A stretch of DNA of 34,507 nt, from contig JAFSRY010000013.1 of the NCBI GenBank assembly GCA_017445845.1, positions 1 through 34,507 of the forward strand. The letters are read 5' to 3'. How positions within the stretch are numbered: the stretch's first letter is position 1; every line of letters starts with the position of its first letter. A program made the translations under genes and the position numbers. Below are positions 16,983 to 25,441 of this stretch, piece by piece. The notes below the pieces were generated by a model that saw nothing but the letters and a program-made list of their open reading frames with translations, ran no database searches and was not told the origin of the DNA. This DNA is from Prevotella sp. (GTDB lineage Bacteria; Bacteroidota; Bacteroidia; Bacteroidales; Bacteroidaceae).

Positions 16983-16990
16983 CAAAGTTA
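16983..16990 (-). promoter_or_regulatory. -7 box for efp
   Basis: TAACTTTG on the minus strand (16990-16983), about 45 bp before the efp ATG. The -33 region has no exact TTTG match. Confidence 0.6.
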
Positions 16991-17041
16991 CAGTAAATTT
17001 GGAAAAAAACCTAAATTTTTTAGCTAAAATTCGCATATTTC

Positions 17042-17072
17042 TTTGCTAATTCGAAAATTATGCGTAATTTTG
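17042..17072 (+). promoter_or_regulatory. Promoter for rpmH
   Basis: TTTG at 17042-17045 and TAATTTTG at 17065-17072, 19 bp apart, match the Bacteroidetes consensus. Transcription should start near 17079, about 50 nt before the rpmH ATG. Confidence 0.85.
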
Positions 17073-17131
17073 CAACCCCAAATGTGCTTTTGTGCAGAAA
17101 AATGATAACAAAATATAAATAAGGAAAGACA

Positions 17132-17287
17132 ATGAAGAGAACATTTCAGCCACACAATCGTCGCCGCGTGAACAAGCATGGTTTCCGCGAGCGCATGGCA
17201 ACGAAGAATGGTCGTCGCGTACTGGCTTCGCGCCGCGCTAAGGGCCGCAAGAAGTTGACAGTATCTGACGAGAACCACGGCAAGTAA
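17132..17287 (+). CDS. rpmH: 50S ribosomal protein L34
   Basis: 51 residues: [18 protein letters not shown] at the start, then [16 protein letters not shown], the hallmark of L34. Very basic, as expected for an rRNA-binding protein of the large subunit. The C-terminal SDENHGK is slightly longer than the E. coli protein. It has its own promoter and strong terminator, so it is monocistronic here; dnaA, rnpA and yidC, its neighbours in many bacteria, are absent. Confidence 0.97.
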   Translation: MKRTFQPHNRRRVNKHGFRERMATKNGRRVLASRRAKGRKKLTVSDENHGK

Positions 17288-17312
17288 GCCGAGGCTTTCT
17301 GTTGAAGCGACG

Positions 17313-17361
17313 AAAAGGCTGCAGCAAATATCTCATTGGTGAGATTTTGTTGCAGCCTTTT
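17313..17361. terminator. Strong terminator after rpmH, possibly bidirectional
   Basis: Long stem: AAAAGGCTGCAGCAAA (from 17313) pairs with TTTGTTGCAGCCTTTT-type sequence ending at 17361, with an inner ATCTC/GAGAT stem and a short loop. It is followed by TTTTG on the plus strand and by A-rich complement on the other side, so it may also end the minus-strand transcript of 17424-18602. Confidence 0.9.
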
Positions 17362-17423
17362 GTTTGTCCCCCTTTCCTTTTATGCTTTGCGCCGGCCGGA
17401 AGTGGCTGGTGTTCCTTTCCGCA

Positions 17424-18602
17424 TTAGTATTTGTGGGTGGCCTTCCACCAGGCAGTATGCTCTTTTCCGTCGGCTTTGTCGTTGACGGACGGGTCGCTGA
17501 TGGTGATGCCCGAGAAGCGGTCGATGGCTACGGTGTGGGGATGGTCGATGGTGCTGAAGATGCTGGGCGTGTTGACCTTGAAGGGCACAAGCCGTTGCAG
17601 CTGTTGAGTCAGCGGGCTTAATAGTTCAGAATCGCCGAAGCAGAGGAAGTCGATGTAGTGTCCGCAGTCGAAGAAGATGGGTGGTGTGTATCCGTCGAGT
17701 GCCTGCAGCCATTCCCTGTCGTCTTCGTTGAAGGTGTGTGTGGCGTTGGCTTCTGCCATGAGTTGGGCGAAGGCCTCCACCTCGCGGCAGTCGATGGCGG
17801 CTAATGTCCCGTAGGGATAGGAGTAATCCGAGTAGAACTTGTGATAGGCGTTGCATACTTCTTCGTAGTTGGGTGTGGGCGAGAGGTACTGCCAGATGTC
17901 TTCATAGGGCATCCCGCGTGCCATGATTTCGCTGGTCGACGCGATGAGATGGTCGGCGACGCGATGCAGGTCGTAGGCTACCTCGACGTTTGCCATGTAG
18001 CAGTCGTCGAAGAGGATGAAGTCGAGGTGGGTCTGGCTTTCGCTGATGGCATCGGCGAGGGTTGTTATTTCAGCTCTGAACCCTTTGTCGCCACCGAAGT
18101 ATTTTCGTCTGGCCAGGTTTGTCTTTGCTGAGGCATCATCGTCAACGGGCAGCCATCCCATGCCGTGGCAACCAATCATCATGGCATACCGCAGCGAGGG
18201 TGCGTAGCCTTTGGCGTCGTTGATAAACCCCCTGATGGTTTCTTTCTTCGTGAAGTCAACGTTGGAATATGTGGCAAGGGTGTCGCGAACGGTGGTGCCC
18301 TTGTCGAGTTTTATCTCGAAGAGTACGGCCTCATAGGGTTTGTTGGCCATGCAGACGAGCAGTCGTGCATTGGCCATGGTCTGCCGTTTGGTGATGGCGT
18401 TCTCAATCTCGCGGATGTTGTTCTGGAAGTCGGAGTATAGTCCTGCACTGCCCTTCGCGTTGCCCGACCAGGGGAAGTAGTAAAGGATGGTCTGGTCAGT
18501 AGGCTCCGGCTCCGGCTCGTGGTGGTGATGGCAGGAGAGTAGGAAAAAAGAAAGAATGAAAAAATGAAGGAATGAAAGGTTTCTGTAGTTCAGAAAATCC
18601 AT
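17424..18602 (-). CDS. Clostripain-like (C11) cysteine protease lipoprotein
   Basis: Start at MDFLNYRNLSF (18602) gives 392 residues and a classic lipoprotein signal ending L-L-S-C at about residue 23. A start at 18674 overlaps the previous stop (TAATG) and could be coupled, but would put 24 residues before the signal peptide. The His-containing GCHGMGW (about residue 146) and Cys-containing FDDCYMANVE (about 201) are the catalytic dyad of peptidase family C11, which cleaves after Arg or Lys. Probably surface- or periplasm-anchored. A His4 run and E-P repeats follow the lipid-attached Cys, likely a spacer. Last gene of the 20568-to-17424 group. Confidence 0.88.
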   Translation of the reverse strand: MDFLNYRNLSFLHFFILSFFLLSCHHHHEPEPEPTDQTILYYFPWSGNAKGSAGLYSDFQNNIREIENAITKRQTMANARLLVCMANKPYEAVLFEIKLDKGTTVRDTLATYSNVDFTKKETIRGFINDAKGYAPSLRYAMMIGCHGMGWLPVDDDASAKTNLARRKYFGGDKGFRAEITTLADAISESQTHLDFILFDDCYMANVEVAYDLHRVADHLIASTSEIMARGMPYEDIWQYLSPTPNYEEVCNAYHKFYSDYSYPYGTLAAIDCREVEAFAQLMAEANATHTFNEDDREWLQALDGYTPPIFFDCGHYIDFLCFGDSELLSPLTQQLQRLVPFKVNTPSIFSTIDHPHTVAIDRFSGITISDPSVNDKADGKEHTAWWKATHKY

Positions 18603-18673
18603 TTTTCCCTTTGAACAGTCATTCGTGGGTATCCTTATGTTCAATCCTTTTTCCATTTTTTCATTCTTTCCCA

Positions 18674-19369
18674 TTATCTCATTTTCTTAATCACGGGCAG
18701 CACAAGGCTCTCCATCACCTCGTAGCCTTTCTTGTTGGGGTGCACCTGTTCGGGTGTATAGGCCGTGTTCATGCGTGTTCCGTCTTCGCTGAGCATCGCT
18801 GAGAAATAATCGACGAAGGGAATCTTGTGGCTGTCGGCATAGGCCTTGACACGGGCGTTGAGGCTGCGTATCTTCTCCATCGAGTCGGTGATTTCGAGTC
18901 GCCACGGGAAGTTTCCTGCTGGCAGTGTCGAGGTGAGGATGACCTTGATTTTGTTTGCTTTGGCCAGTTCGCACATCGAGACGACATTGCCGAAAGTCTG
19001 GTCTTCGTCGTATTTACCGGTGTTCTCTGCAATGTCGTTGGTGCCGTAGTTGATGACGACGATTTTCGGTTGCAGGTCGATGACATCCTGACGGAACCGC
19101 AGCAGGAACTGGTAGGACGTCTGTCCGCTGATACCGCGGCCGATGAAGCCGTTCTCCTTGAAGAACTCCGGGTGTTGTTCAACCCAGCCCCATGTGATGC
19201 TGTTGCCTAAGAATACGACGCGCTTCTCGCCTTTGGCGGGTTTGCCGAGTTCAGCATTGGCCTGTGCGTATCCCTCGAAGCAGGCGAAGTCGTGGCGCTG
19301 TGCCTGAATGTTGTTTGCTGCGAGCAGCATCATCGCTGCGAGCATGATGTTCTTGATAGTTCTTTTCAT
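18674..19369 (-). CDS. Secreted SGNH/GDSL-type hydrolase
   Basis: 231 residues with a signal peptide (cleavage near A-N-N-I-Q-A-Q, residue 24). The four SGNH blocks are visible: FLGNSITWG (Ser57), GISGQTS (Gly), YGTNDI (Asn) and VHPNKKGY (His210). The position three before the His, usually Asp, is Glu207. Such enzymes are acyl or acetyl esterases acting on lipids or glycans; a periplasmic platelet-activating-factor-acetylhydrolase-like role is often annotated without proof. The stop overlaps a possible start of the protease gene. Confidence 0.88.
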   Translation of the reverse strand: MKRTIKNIMLAAMMLLAANNIQAQRHDFACFEGYAQANAELGKPAKGEKRVVFLGNSITWGWVEQHPEFFKENGFIGRGISGQTSYQFLLRFRQDVIDLQPKIVVINYGTNDIAENTGKYDEDQTFGNVVSMCELAKANKIKVILTSTLPAGNFPWRLEITDSMEKIRSLNARVKAYADSHKIPFVDYFSAMLSEDGTRMNTAYTPEQVHPNKKGYEVMESLVLPVIKKMR

Positions 19370-19416
19370 GACTGTTTCTTATATAGTTTTTCTATTGTTG
19401 CTTTGGGGAGCAGTGA

Positions 19417-20196
19417 TTATCCTTTTCGCTCAGTAGAGGTCGGTTCGGTGACGTCATAGCTGTCGAGCGAGAGATGTTCGCCGTCGAAGACGGCATAGGT
19501 GAACTGCCACAGCCAGTCGCCGAGGATGATGACGCGGGCTTTCTGCGACAACATCAGGTCGAGTTCTATGTGGCGGTGTCCGAAGACGTAGAAGTCGATG
19601 TCGGGCCGTTGCTGCATCATCTGCTTGGCATACTGCACGAGGTATTCTTTGTCTTCGCCCATATAGGGTGGTTCCTTACCGTCGTCGCGCTTCAGTCTTG
19701 AATGCTTTGCCCAGCCAAGTCCGAGCTGCATACCCCACCACGGATGGGCAAAGTTGAGAAGGCGCTGACAGAGGCGGTTGTGGAAGACGGCGCGCAGAAA
19801 GCGGAACTTCCTGTCGGGGTCGCCCAGCCCGTCGCCGTGGGCCAGGTAGAACACCTTGCCGTTGATGGTGACCGTGGCGGGCTCGCGGTGGACGATGACG
19901 CCACACTCTTCTTCCAGATAGCCATAGGTCCAGATGTCGTGGTTGCCGGTGAAGTAGTGTACTTCGATGCCGCGGTCGGTGAGTTCCGACAGTTTGCCGA
20001 GAAAGCGCGTATAGCCTTTGGGCACCACATGCCGGTATTCGTTCCAGAAGTCGAACATGTCGCCCAGAAGGTAGATGGCGGCAGCATTGTCCTTGATGCT
20101 GTCGAGGAAGCTGACCAGTCGCCGCTCCTGTCCCCGCTTGTCGGCGGTGGCCAGTGAGCCCAGGTGGGCATCGGAGAGAAAATAGACTTTCATCAT
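19417..20196 (-). CDS. lpxH: UDP-2,3-diacylglucosamine pyrophosphatase (LpxH-like)
   Basis: 260 residues (259 if the second Met is used). The calcineurin-like metallophosphoesterase motifs are in order: SDAHLGS, LGDMFDFW, GNHDIW, AHGDG and FGHRHIE, which bind the two metals. 'RFLRAVFHNRLC' and 'HSRLKRD' resemble the substrate-binding cap of LpxH. The enzyme makes lipid X from UDP-diacylglucosamine in lipid A synthesis at the inner-membrane face. Slightly longer than the E. coli enzyme (240). It follows the DUF59 gene by 51 bp. Confidence 0.88.
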   Translation of the reverse strand: MMKVYFLSDAHLGSLATADKRGQERRLVSFLDSIKDNAAAIYLLGDMFDFWNEYRHVVPKGYTRFLGKLSELTDRGIEVHYFTGNHDIWTYGYLEEECGVIVHREPATVTINGKVFYLAHGDGLGDPDRKFRFLRAVFHNRLCQRLLNFAHPWWGMQLGLGWAKHSRLKRDDGKEPPYMGEDKEYLVQYAKQMMQQRPDIDFYVFGHRHIELDLMLSQKARVIILGDWLWQFTYAVFDGEHLSLDSYDVTEPTSTERKG

Positions 20197-20197
20197 T

Positions 20198-20247
20198 ATT
20201 GATAATTGATAGGTGATAATTGATAATTATCCATTGTCCATTATCCA
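20198..20247. repeat. Simple ATTATCAATTATCA-type repeat between genes
   Basis: On the minus strand the 51-bp spacer reads as degenerate words ATAATGGACAATGGATAATT and ATCAATTATCA repeated. It resembles in style, but not in sequence, the phrase repeats at 11472-11556 and 212-341. Confidence 0.7.
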
Positions 20248-20568
20248 TCAGTCAAACCCCAGTTCCACGCGGGCCTCCTCTGACATCATGCTTTGGTCCC
20301 ATTCGGGTTCGAAGACAAGGTTGACAGTGGCCTGGCGGATATCCTCTAAGCTTTCAACCTTTGTCCTCACGTCTTCGATGATATAGTCGGCGGCAGGGCA
20401 GTTGGGTGCGGTGAAGGTCATGTCGATGTCTACCGTGTTGTCGTCTTTGACGTCGATGCGGTAGATCATACCGAGGTTCCACACGTCGACGGGTATTTCG
20501 GGGTCGTAGACGGTCTTGAGCACGTCGACGATGCGTTCTTCTATCCGGGTCTTTTCTTTCTGTGTCAT
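20248..20568 (-). CDS. MIP18/DUF59-family Fe-S assembly factor
   Basis: 106 residues, the typical single-domain size. 'VYDPEIPVDVWNLGMIY' and 'TAPNCPAAD' (with the conserved Cys near residue 58) identify the DUF59 family (SufT, PaaD-like), which helps deliver iron-sulphur clusters. The ending 'WDQSMMSEEARVELGFD' is also typical. No suf genes are nearby. It has its own promoter and leads the group that continues to the LpxH-like gene. Confidence 0.9.
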   Translation of the reverse strand: MTQKEKTRIEERIVDVLKTVYDPEIPVDVWNLGMIYRIDVKDDNTVDIDMTFTAPNCPAADYIIEDVRTKVESLEDIRQATVNLVFEPEWDQSMMSEEARVELGFD

Positions 20569-20591
20569 TCTTGTTATTGTCTTAACGGGTG

Positions 20592-20622
20592 CAAAGTTAC
20601 GAAAAATCGAGGGCAGAACAAA
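20592..20622 (-). promoter_or_regulatory. Promoter for the DUF59 gene
   Basis: Minus-strand TAACTTTG at 20599-20592 with TTTG at 20622-20619, spacing 19 bp. The ATG at 20568 is about 24 nt from the -7 box. Confidence 0.85.
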
Positions 20623-20733
20623 ACAAAATATATTTTTTTTTACCCTGCATTATAGCCGCCCCTTATCAAGGGGCTCTAAATATGCCGAGATGGAGTAACT
20701 TATTTAAAGTTACGAAAAATCGAGGGCAGAACA
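20593..20733. repeat. 28-bp direct repeat duplicating part of a promoter
   Basis: Bases 20593-20620 (AAAGTTACGAAAAATCGAGG and the next eight bases) recur exactly at 20706-20733. The segment between contains a hairpin GCCCCTTATCAAGGGGC (20653-20669). The second copy lacks the C of the -7 box, so it reads TAACTTTA. The rest of the 700-bp spacer up to 20938 holds no convincing gene. Confidence 0.85.
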
Positions 20734-20938
20734 TGATTTTTTATGCGCTGCATGTCGGGGTGTTTGCGCAGGCTGGACTGTGTGTCCGAATTGGTGTCGA
20801 ACGATGGTTACATCCCTTGGGGAGCCGTTGTACACCCTGCGGTGTGGATGCCATCCCGGCGCGACGGCCGTTTGTCAGACTCCTTTTCCACAGCGTTGTG
20901 TATGGCATGTCTTTGTTTCGGCACTCTTGTCAGAGATT

Positions 20939-21114
20939 GGTAATGGTCTTAACAAGCACTGATAATGGTGTTAACAAGCACTGGTAATGGTGTTAACAAG
21001 CACTGATAATGGTGTTAACAAGCACTGATAATGGTGTTAACAAGCACTGATAATCGTGTTATCAAGCACTGATAACAGGCTTATCTCATTGTGATAATAC
21101 TGTCATCTCTTTGA
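20939..21114. repeat. Iteron-like array of eight 22-bp tandem units (array 2)
   Basis: Eight contiguous 22-bp units. Units 1-6 start GATAAT or GGTAAT and end TTAACAAGCACT or TTATCAAGCACT; unit 7 (21071-21092, GATAACAGGCTTATC core) matches form B of the array at 4059-4234, and unit 8 (21093-21114) is degenerate. Both arrays are 176 bp and end in a unit with TAATACT near its start. It lies downstream of the terminator of the 1286-residue protein gene. Confidence 0.9.
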
Positions 21115-21192
21115 TGCCATCCTGCCGATGCTTGTTTTTTATGTAAGCATCTATAAGTCATTGTGTTATCGTTTCCGTGTTTTAATGTTACC

Positions 21193-21231
21193 GAAAAAAG
21201 GGAGGCCTGTCGCTATGACAGGTCTCCCTTT
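21193..21231 (-). terminator. Terminator of the 1286-residue protein gene
   Basis: Arms AAAGGGAG-G-CCTGTC (21197-21211) and GACAGG-T-CTCCCTTT (21217-21231) around a 5-nt loop, one mismatch. On the minus strand it runs on into T residues (TTTTTTC). It starts 40 bp after the stop at 21271. Confidence 0.9.
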
Positions 21232-21270
21232 ATCTGTTAGGATGCTTACGGATGTAAGCTTTCGCGTCTC

Positions 21271-24200
21271 TTATTTGCGAACGACTTTCTTACCGTTCAC
21301 GATGTTGATACCGCGCTGCATCTTCTTCAGCTGAACACCCTGGAGGTTGAATACCTTGGCATCCTTGCTGTCTGCATTGACTTCGTTGATGCCTGTCGGG
21401 TTGGCGTTCTGAGTGATCTCGAACCATACGAGGTTAGAAGAGTGATATTCACCGCCACCGTTGTAGGTGGTCTGGATACCAACCTTATCCCAATCGGAGT
21501 GGTCGAGGTTCAGGTAGATATGAGTGGCGTAGAAGTCCCAATCTTCTGTGAATCCGTAAGGAATGTCGATCATGTCTTCTTCAAGTTCCGGATAGATTTC
21601 GGGATCGGCAACGAAGGTGACAGGCGATGCTGTGCCACCGACGCTGGAGAATATACGATAGGTGAGCTTCGAGGTGAGCATCGGGTTGCCGTCGGTGTCG
21701 ACGAGAGGAATGTTGAAGATGAGGATGTCGCCGTAGTCAGTTGCACGGACCTCGGTGATTTCGGGATCGGCAGGTGTGGCGGCTTTCTCTACAATCTTCT
21801 GGATGGTGACATTGGTATATTCGTCGTAGGCGTCGAAGCCATTGGTGGACTCGTCTTCGGGCTCCATGTAGGAGTAGGTGCTGTAGCCATTAGCGCAGGT
21901 CAGTTTACCGGCTGCTGCATCGTAGTCGAATACTACATCCTGGAACGGATCGAAGTAGATGTCGATGGGGAAGAAGCCCATGTAGAGGTACTGGCCCAGA
22001 TACTGTCCGGCTTCTACCGTTACCTTGTCGCCATTAATCTTACCCTTCACCCATCCGTCTTCTTCGAAGAGTTCGGAAACGCTGTTGATATAGATGTCTT
22101 CACCGTCGAAGGCAACCTTGACAGGACGTGACACGACTTCCTGATAGTAGTTGTCGAAGGCTGAGAAGTAGAACTCCTGGACATCGGCAGTCTCGGGAAC
22201 TTCAACGACTTCGTCGGTTACTTCGGCACCACGTCTGATGGTGTAGTCCTGATAGTAGCCATAGGAGAAGAACTTGTCGTACTTGCCGTTGACAGAGAGC
22301 AGGGTGTTGTTCTTGGCAGGCCAGATGCGACCGGTTTCGTCATCATAGAGGAAGTTGACTTCGTCGGGATACTGATACAGACCTTTCGAGATGTCGGTGG
22401 CGAGGAGCCAGTAGTCCTTACCGCCTACATTGCCCTGATACTGTACGCCGGGGAATGTGATGACCTTGTAGGTCTTGCCTACGGTAACGACTTCACCGTC
22501 AACTACGACATCGTTGTTCACTTCACCGGTGATGGTACCCTTGATCCAACCCTCGTTGAGGAAGTCGAACCAGCCGAGACCCTGGATGTAGACATCGTCG
22601 CCGTCGAATCCTACATGAACTTTCTTGGCGAGTTCCTGCGGTTCGAACTGAACGTTGGTGTCTGACCACTCGTTGAAGCTTCCAACCTGGAAGGCTCCGC
22701 CGATGGTCCATACCTCAGGCTTGAGGTTGGCGGGCGGTGTGACGAGGTCGTAGGGGTTGATGATGGAGTAGTCGAACGACATGGCAGGCATGAGCGTGTT
22801 GTCGTTGGTGTTTCTGAGTGCTCCGGCAGGAATGATGACCTGATACTTGCCGGTAGTGGTCTGCTCTTCGAAGGTGATGAGGGCGCGTGAGCTGCCGACG
22901 GTGAAGATAGGAGCAACCTGCTGTTCGCCAGTGACGATGTTGAGCAAGGTAGCCTTGGGATCACCTTCGAGGGTGACACCGTTGTCGAATGTGATGTTGA
23001 TGGCGCTCAGTGACTGTAAGCGTCCTTCAGCGGGATCAACGTCGTAGCCTTCCTCGGCCTCTGCGGGAGCTTCACCGAAGTAGGTCAGGCGGAAGTTGTC
23101 GATGATAATCCAGTTGCTCTTGGTGCTGGCACCGAAGACCTTGGCACCTACGCGGAGCTTACCGTCGGTGACGACAACCTTGATGACATCGCTCTTGTAG
23201 AGGCCGTCGGTGATGCCGCGGCTCACCTGGTTGACACCATCTGGAACGAACAGACCGCCCATTTCGCGGGTAGCGCGGTCGGGAGTTCTCTCCGTGCGAT
23301 ATTCTGAATAGATGGAAGGCATCTGTGCAAATTCGTTGTTGGCATAGAACCATCCGTAGTTGGGCAGTGTGCCTGCGATGTACTGGTTCAGGTGGTCAGC
23401 GTTCATCTGGTCGCCGGGAGTGGGGCTGAAGACGCCTGCTACCTGCAGTTCATAGACACCGTTGGGTACTTTGATTTCCTGGAAGACATCGGCCAGGTTG
23501 AGTGCCCATGTCTCAAGGACGCGGTTGGGGTTCTCCCACCAGTCGCCACCGATGTTGAAGCCACCGGCATCGCCTGTGCGCTGCCATGCTGCGTTCTTCT
23601 CATAGTTGGCGGGGAAGCTGTTGGCCTCGATGAGCCATGTGGCGTTCACGGGAGCCTCGGCAGTAGCCTCAGCAAGGGCTGCTAAGCGCTCTTCCTTCGT
23701 GACAAGCTGCCATACGCCGGCGATGACATCGGAAATGTTGCCGTTTTCGTCAACACCGAGGGCCTTGTTGCCAGAGGTGATGGTATAGGCGTTCTTGGCG
23801 CGGTTAGACGGGGTGAATACCCATGTGGTGACGGCGTCGGGAGTATCCATGTAGAGGTTGGAGGCATTGAGAGAGTGGTTACCGGCAAAGTAGGTGTTGA
23901 TGCGATAGCCACCGTCCATGGCAACAAGCTGGAACGGCATACCGTCGACATCGACTTCGGCGCGCGTGGTCCAAGCCTGTACCTTCTGCATGTTGTTGTT
24001 CTGCAGCCACAGACCGCTTTCGGGGTTGTAGAGATAGAAGTCGCCTTCGCCTACTGCAGCACCTTCCCAAGGAGTATCCAACGGGGGAACGTACTTCGTG
24101 AAGACAGCGTTTCTGTAAGAGTCGAAATAGTACTGTGAGTTGTCGACGAGGAAGAATTCGTTCTCGGCGGTGAACGTGCCGGCCTGAGCATCGTAATCCA

Positions 24201-25131
24201 AGACGACGGGCTCGCCCATCAGTGAGTTCAGGAACATGTCGTAACCACTGTAATTGCCGAAGTACTGGTTAGGAGCGAAGGTTACCTTTCCGTCGGCCAG
24301 TGTGCCCTTTGCCCAAGATTCGGGGATATAGGAGCACAGGCCCTGGATGTAGACATCGGTGCCGTCGAAGCCTACGAAGACAGATCCTGTCACGTCTTCT
24401 GAGTCTTTATAGTCGCGGGCACTGATGGTGTATTCTTCAGTCTCAAGACCATCGGGGGCTACTACCACCTCAGGTGCATCGGCAGGAGTCAGCGTGCTGC
24501 CCTTCACCCAATAGGGAGTGAGGGAGTAGCCGTCGTACTGGCCTCCGACAAGCACTCGGCAGAACCATTCGCCAAACGTGATGACACCATCGTCGCCAAT
24601 GAAACCGGTGATGCTCGAATAATACCATCCTGCATCATACTGGTCATTACCTTCAAAGTAAAACAGACCAGTGACGTCGTAGTCGCCATAGGAGGAGGTT
24701 CCGGCGCTCTGACGGGCAATGACGAGCTGGCCGTTGGCAAGGTCGACAGTGGCTGTCAGGTCGTTGGGGAACATGCCCGACAGCGTTACCGTGTTCTCTT
24801 CGAGACTGGCCACGCTGATAGTGACGCGGCTTTGGCCGTCGGTCTTTTCCAAGGCATCCAGCTGATCGTCTGTTACAGATTCCTTGGCTTGCTGATAGTC
24901 CCAAAGATAAGAGCCTTCGAGTTCTGCCACAGAAGTAATAGCTTTCTTCTGGACATTACTCTTGGCCTTCTGCACGTTCTGAAGTTCAACGGTGCTGGAA
25001 AGACGCTCCGGAGCTACCTTCACCGAAAGGATATCGGTGGCGGGCAGAGGAGTGAATCCGCTTGTTGCCTTCTGAGCATACCCTACTACTGAGAGCAGAG
25101 CTGCAATAGCAAAAAGAGTGAATCTTTTCAT
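21271..25131 (-). CDS. Large secreted modular protein, unknown function
   Basis: 1286 residues with a signal peptide (cleavage near V-G-Y-A-Q, residue 20). One module recurs three times, each with the pattern VGFDG-D-VYIQG followed by W-x-KG (around residues 251, 838 and 1002), after linkers such as 'YTISARDYKDSEDV'. The middle (about 500-690) looks like a galactose-binding or CBM-type beta-sandwich, ending 'NWIIIDNFRLTYFG'. The C-terminus is the shared tail, 'VFNLQGVQL' and 'GINIVNGKKVVRK'. Aromatic and acidic residues are plentiful and no catalytic motif was found. Probably a cell-surface or released glycan- or protein-binding protein; I do not recognise the family. Confidence 0.8.
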   Translation of the reverse strand: MKRFTLFAIAALLSVVGYAQKATSGFTPLPATDILSVKVAPERLSSTVELQNVQKAKSNVQKKAITSVAELEGSYLWDYQQAKESVTDDQLDALEKTDGQSRVTISVASLEENTVTLSGMFPNDLTATVDLANGQLVIARQSAGTSSYGDYDVTGLFYFEGNDQYDAGWYYSSITGFIGDDGVITFGEWFCRVLVGGQYDGYSLTPYWVKGSTLTPADAPEVVVAPDGLETEEYTISARDYKDSEDVTGSVFVGFDGTDVYIQGLCSYIPESWAKGTLADGKVTFAPNQYFGNYSGYDMFLNSLMGEPVVLDYDAQAGTFTAENEFFLVDNSQYYFDSYRNAVFTKYVPPLDTPWEGAAVGEGDFYLYNPESGLWLQNNNMQKVQAWTTRAEVDVDGMPFQLVAMDGGYRINTYFAGNHSLNASNLYMDTPDAVTTWVFTPSNRAKNAYTITSGNKALGVDENGNISDVIAGVWQLVTKEERLAALAEATAEAPVNATWLIEANSFPANYEKNAAWQRTGDAGGFNIGGDWWENPNRVLETWALNLADVFQEIKVPNGVYELQVAGVFSPTPGDQMNADHLNQYIAGTLPNYGWFYANNEFAQMPSIYSEYRTERTPDRATREMGGLFVPDGVNQVSRGITDGLYKSDVIKVVVTDGKLRVGAKVFGASTKSNWIIIDNFRLTYFGEAPAEAEEGYDVDPAEGRLQSLSAINITFDNGVTLEGDPKATLLNIVTGEQQVAPIFTVGSSRALITFEEQTTTGKYQVIIPAGALRNTNDNTLMPAMSFDYSIINPYDLVTPPANLKPEVWTIGGAFQVGSFNEWSDTNVQFEPQELAKKVHVGFDGDDVYIQGLGWFDFLNEGWIKGTITGEVNNDVVVDGEVVTVGKTYKVITFPGVQYQGNVGGKDYWLLATDISKGLYQYPDEVNFLYDDETGRIWPAKNNTLLSVNGKYDKFFSYGYYQDYTIRRGAEVTDEVVEVPETADVQEFYFSAFDNYYQEVVSRPVKVAFDGEDIYINSVSELFEEDGWVKGKINGDKVTVEAGQYLGQYLYMGFFPIDIYFDPFQDVVFDYDAAAGKLTCANGYSTYSYMEPEDESTNGFDAYDEYTNVTIQKIVEKAATPADPEITEVRATDYGDILIFNIPLVDTDGNPMLTSKLTYRIFSSVGGTASPVTFVADPEIYPELEEDMIDIPYGFTEDWDFYATHIYLNLDHSDWDKVGIQTTYNGGGEYHSSNLVWFEITQNANPTGINEVNADSKDAKVFNLQGVQLKKMQRGINIVNGKKVVRK

Positions 25132-25197
25132 AAGCTTTGTTTGGTTTTAATAATTAATTATGTATATACAAATATTTTTTCTGATGTTCATACACCG

Positions 25198-25248
25198 CCA
25201 AAAGGCTGCCTTTTTGGGGCAGCTACCGGCTATTTGGATGCAAAGTTA
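25198..25248 (-). promoter_or_regulatory. -7 box and leader hairpin of the 1286-residue protein gene
   Basis: TAACTTTG on the minus strand (25248-25241) gives a leader of about 100 nt. Near its start is an 8-pair hairpin, CCAAAAAGGCAGCCTTTTGG (25217-25198), without a U-run. There is no TTTG at the right -33 distance. Confidence 0.5.
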
Positions 25249-25441
25249 AGTTTTTTTTGTCAAATAAGCTAACAAAAAGGCAAAAAAAAAGTTTTTTTAC
25301 CTATATTTTATTAAATTAAGGTTCGAAAATCTGTAAGAACGTATATTTTTAGGGCTTTACCTCCTGTTTTTGCCGAAAAGACGAAATAGGTCAAGTATGT
25401 TGGCGAAAAACGTTGATTTTGTTCAGAAAAGTACGAAATAA

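Noticed and set aside
20589-20987. Plus-strand frame of 132 codons in the repeat-rich spacer
   Set aside because: It begins in the DUF59 promoter, runs through the 28-bp duplication and into the 22-bp array, and has no domain. An old gene remnant in 20740-20930 cannot be excluded.
4059-21114. Plasmid or phage replication origin based on iteron-like arrays
   Set aside because: There is no rep, par or phage gene, and surrounding genes are chromosomal (efp, rpmH, lpxH, pckA). Kept only as an unexplained array.
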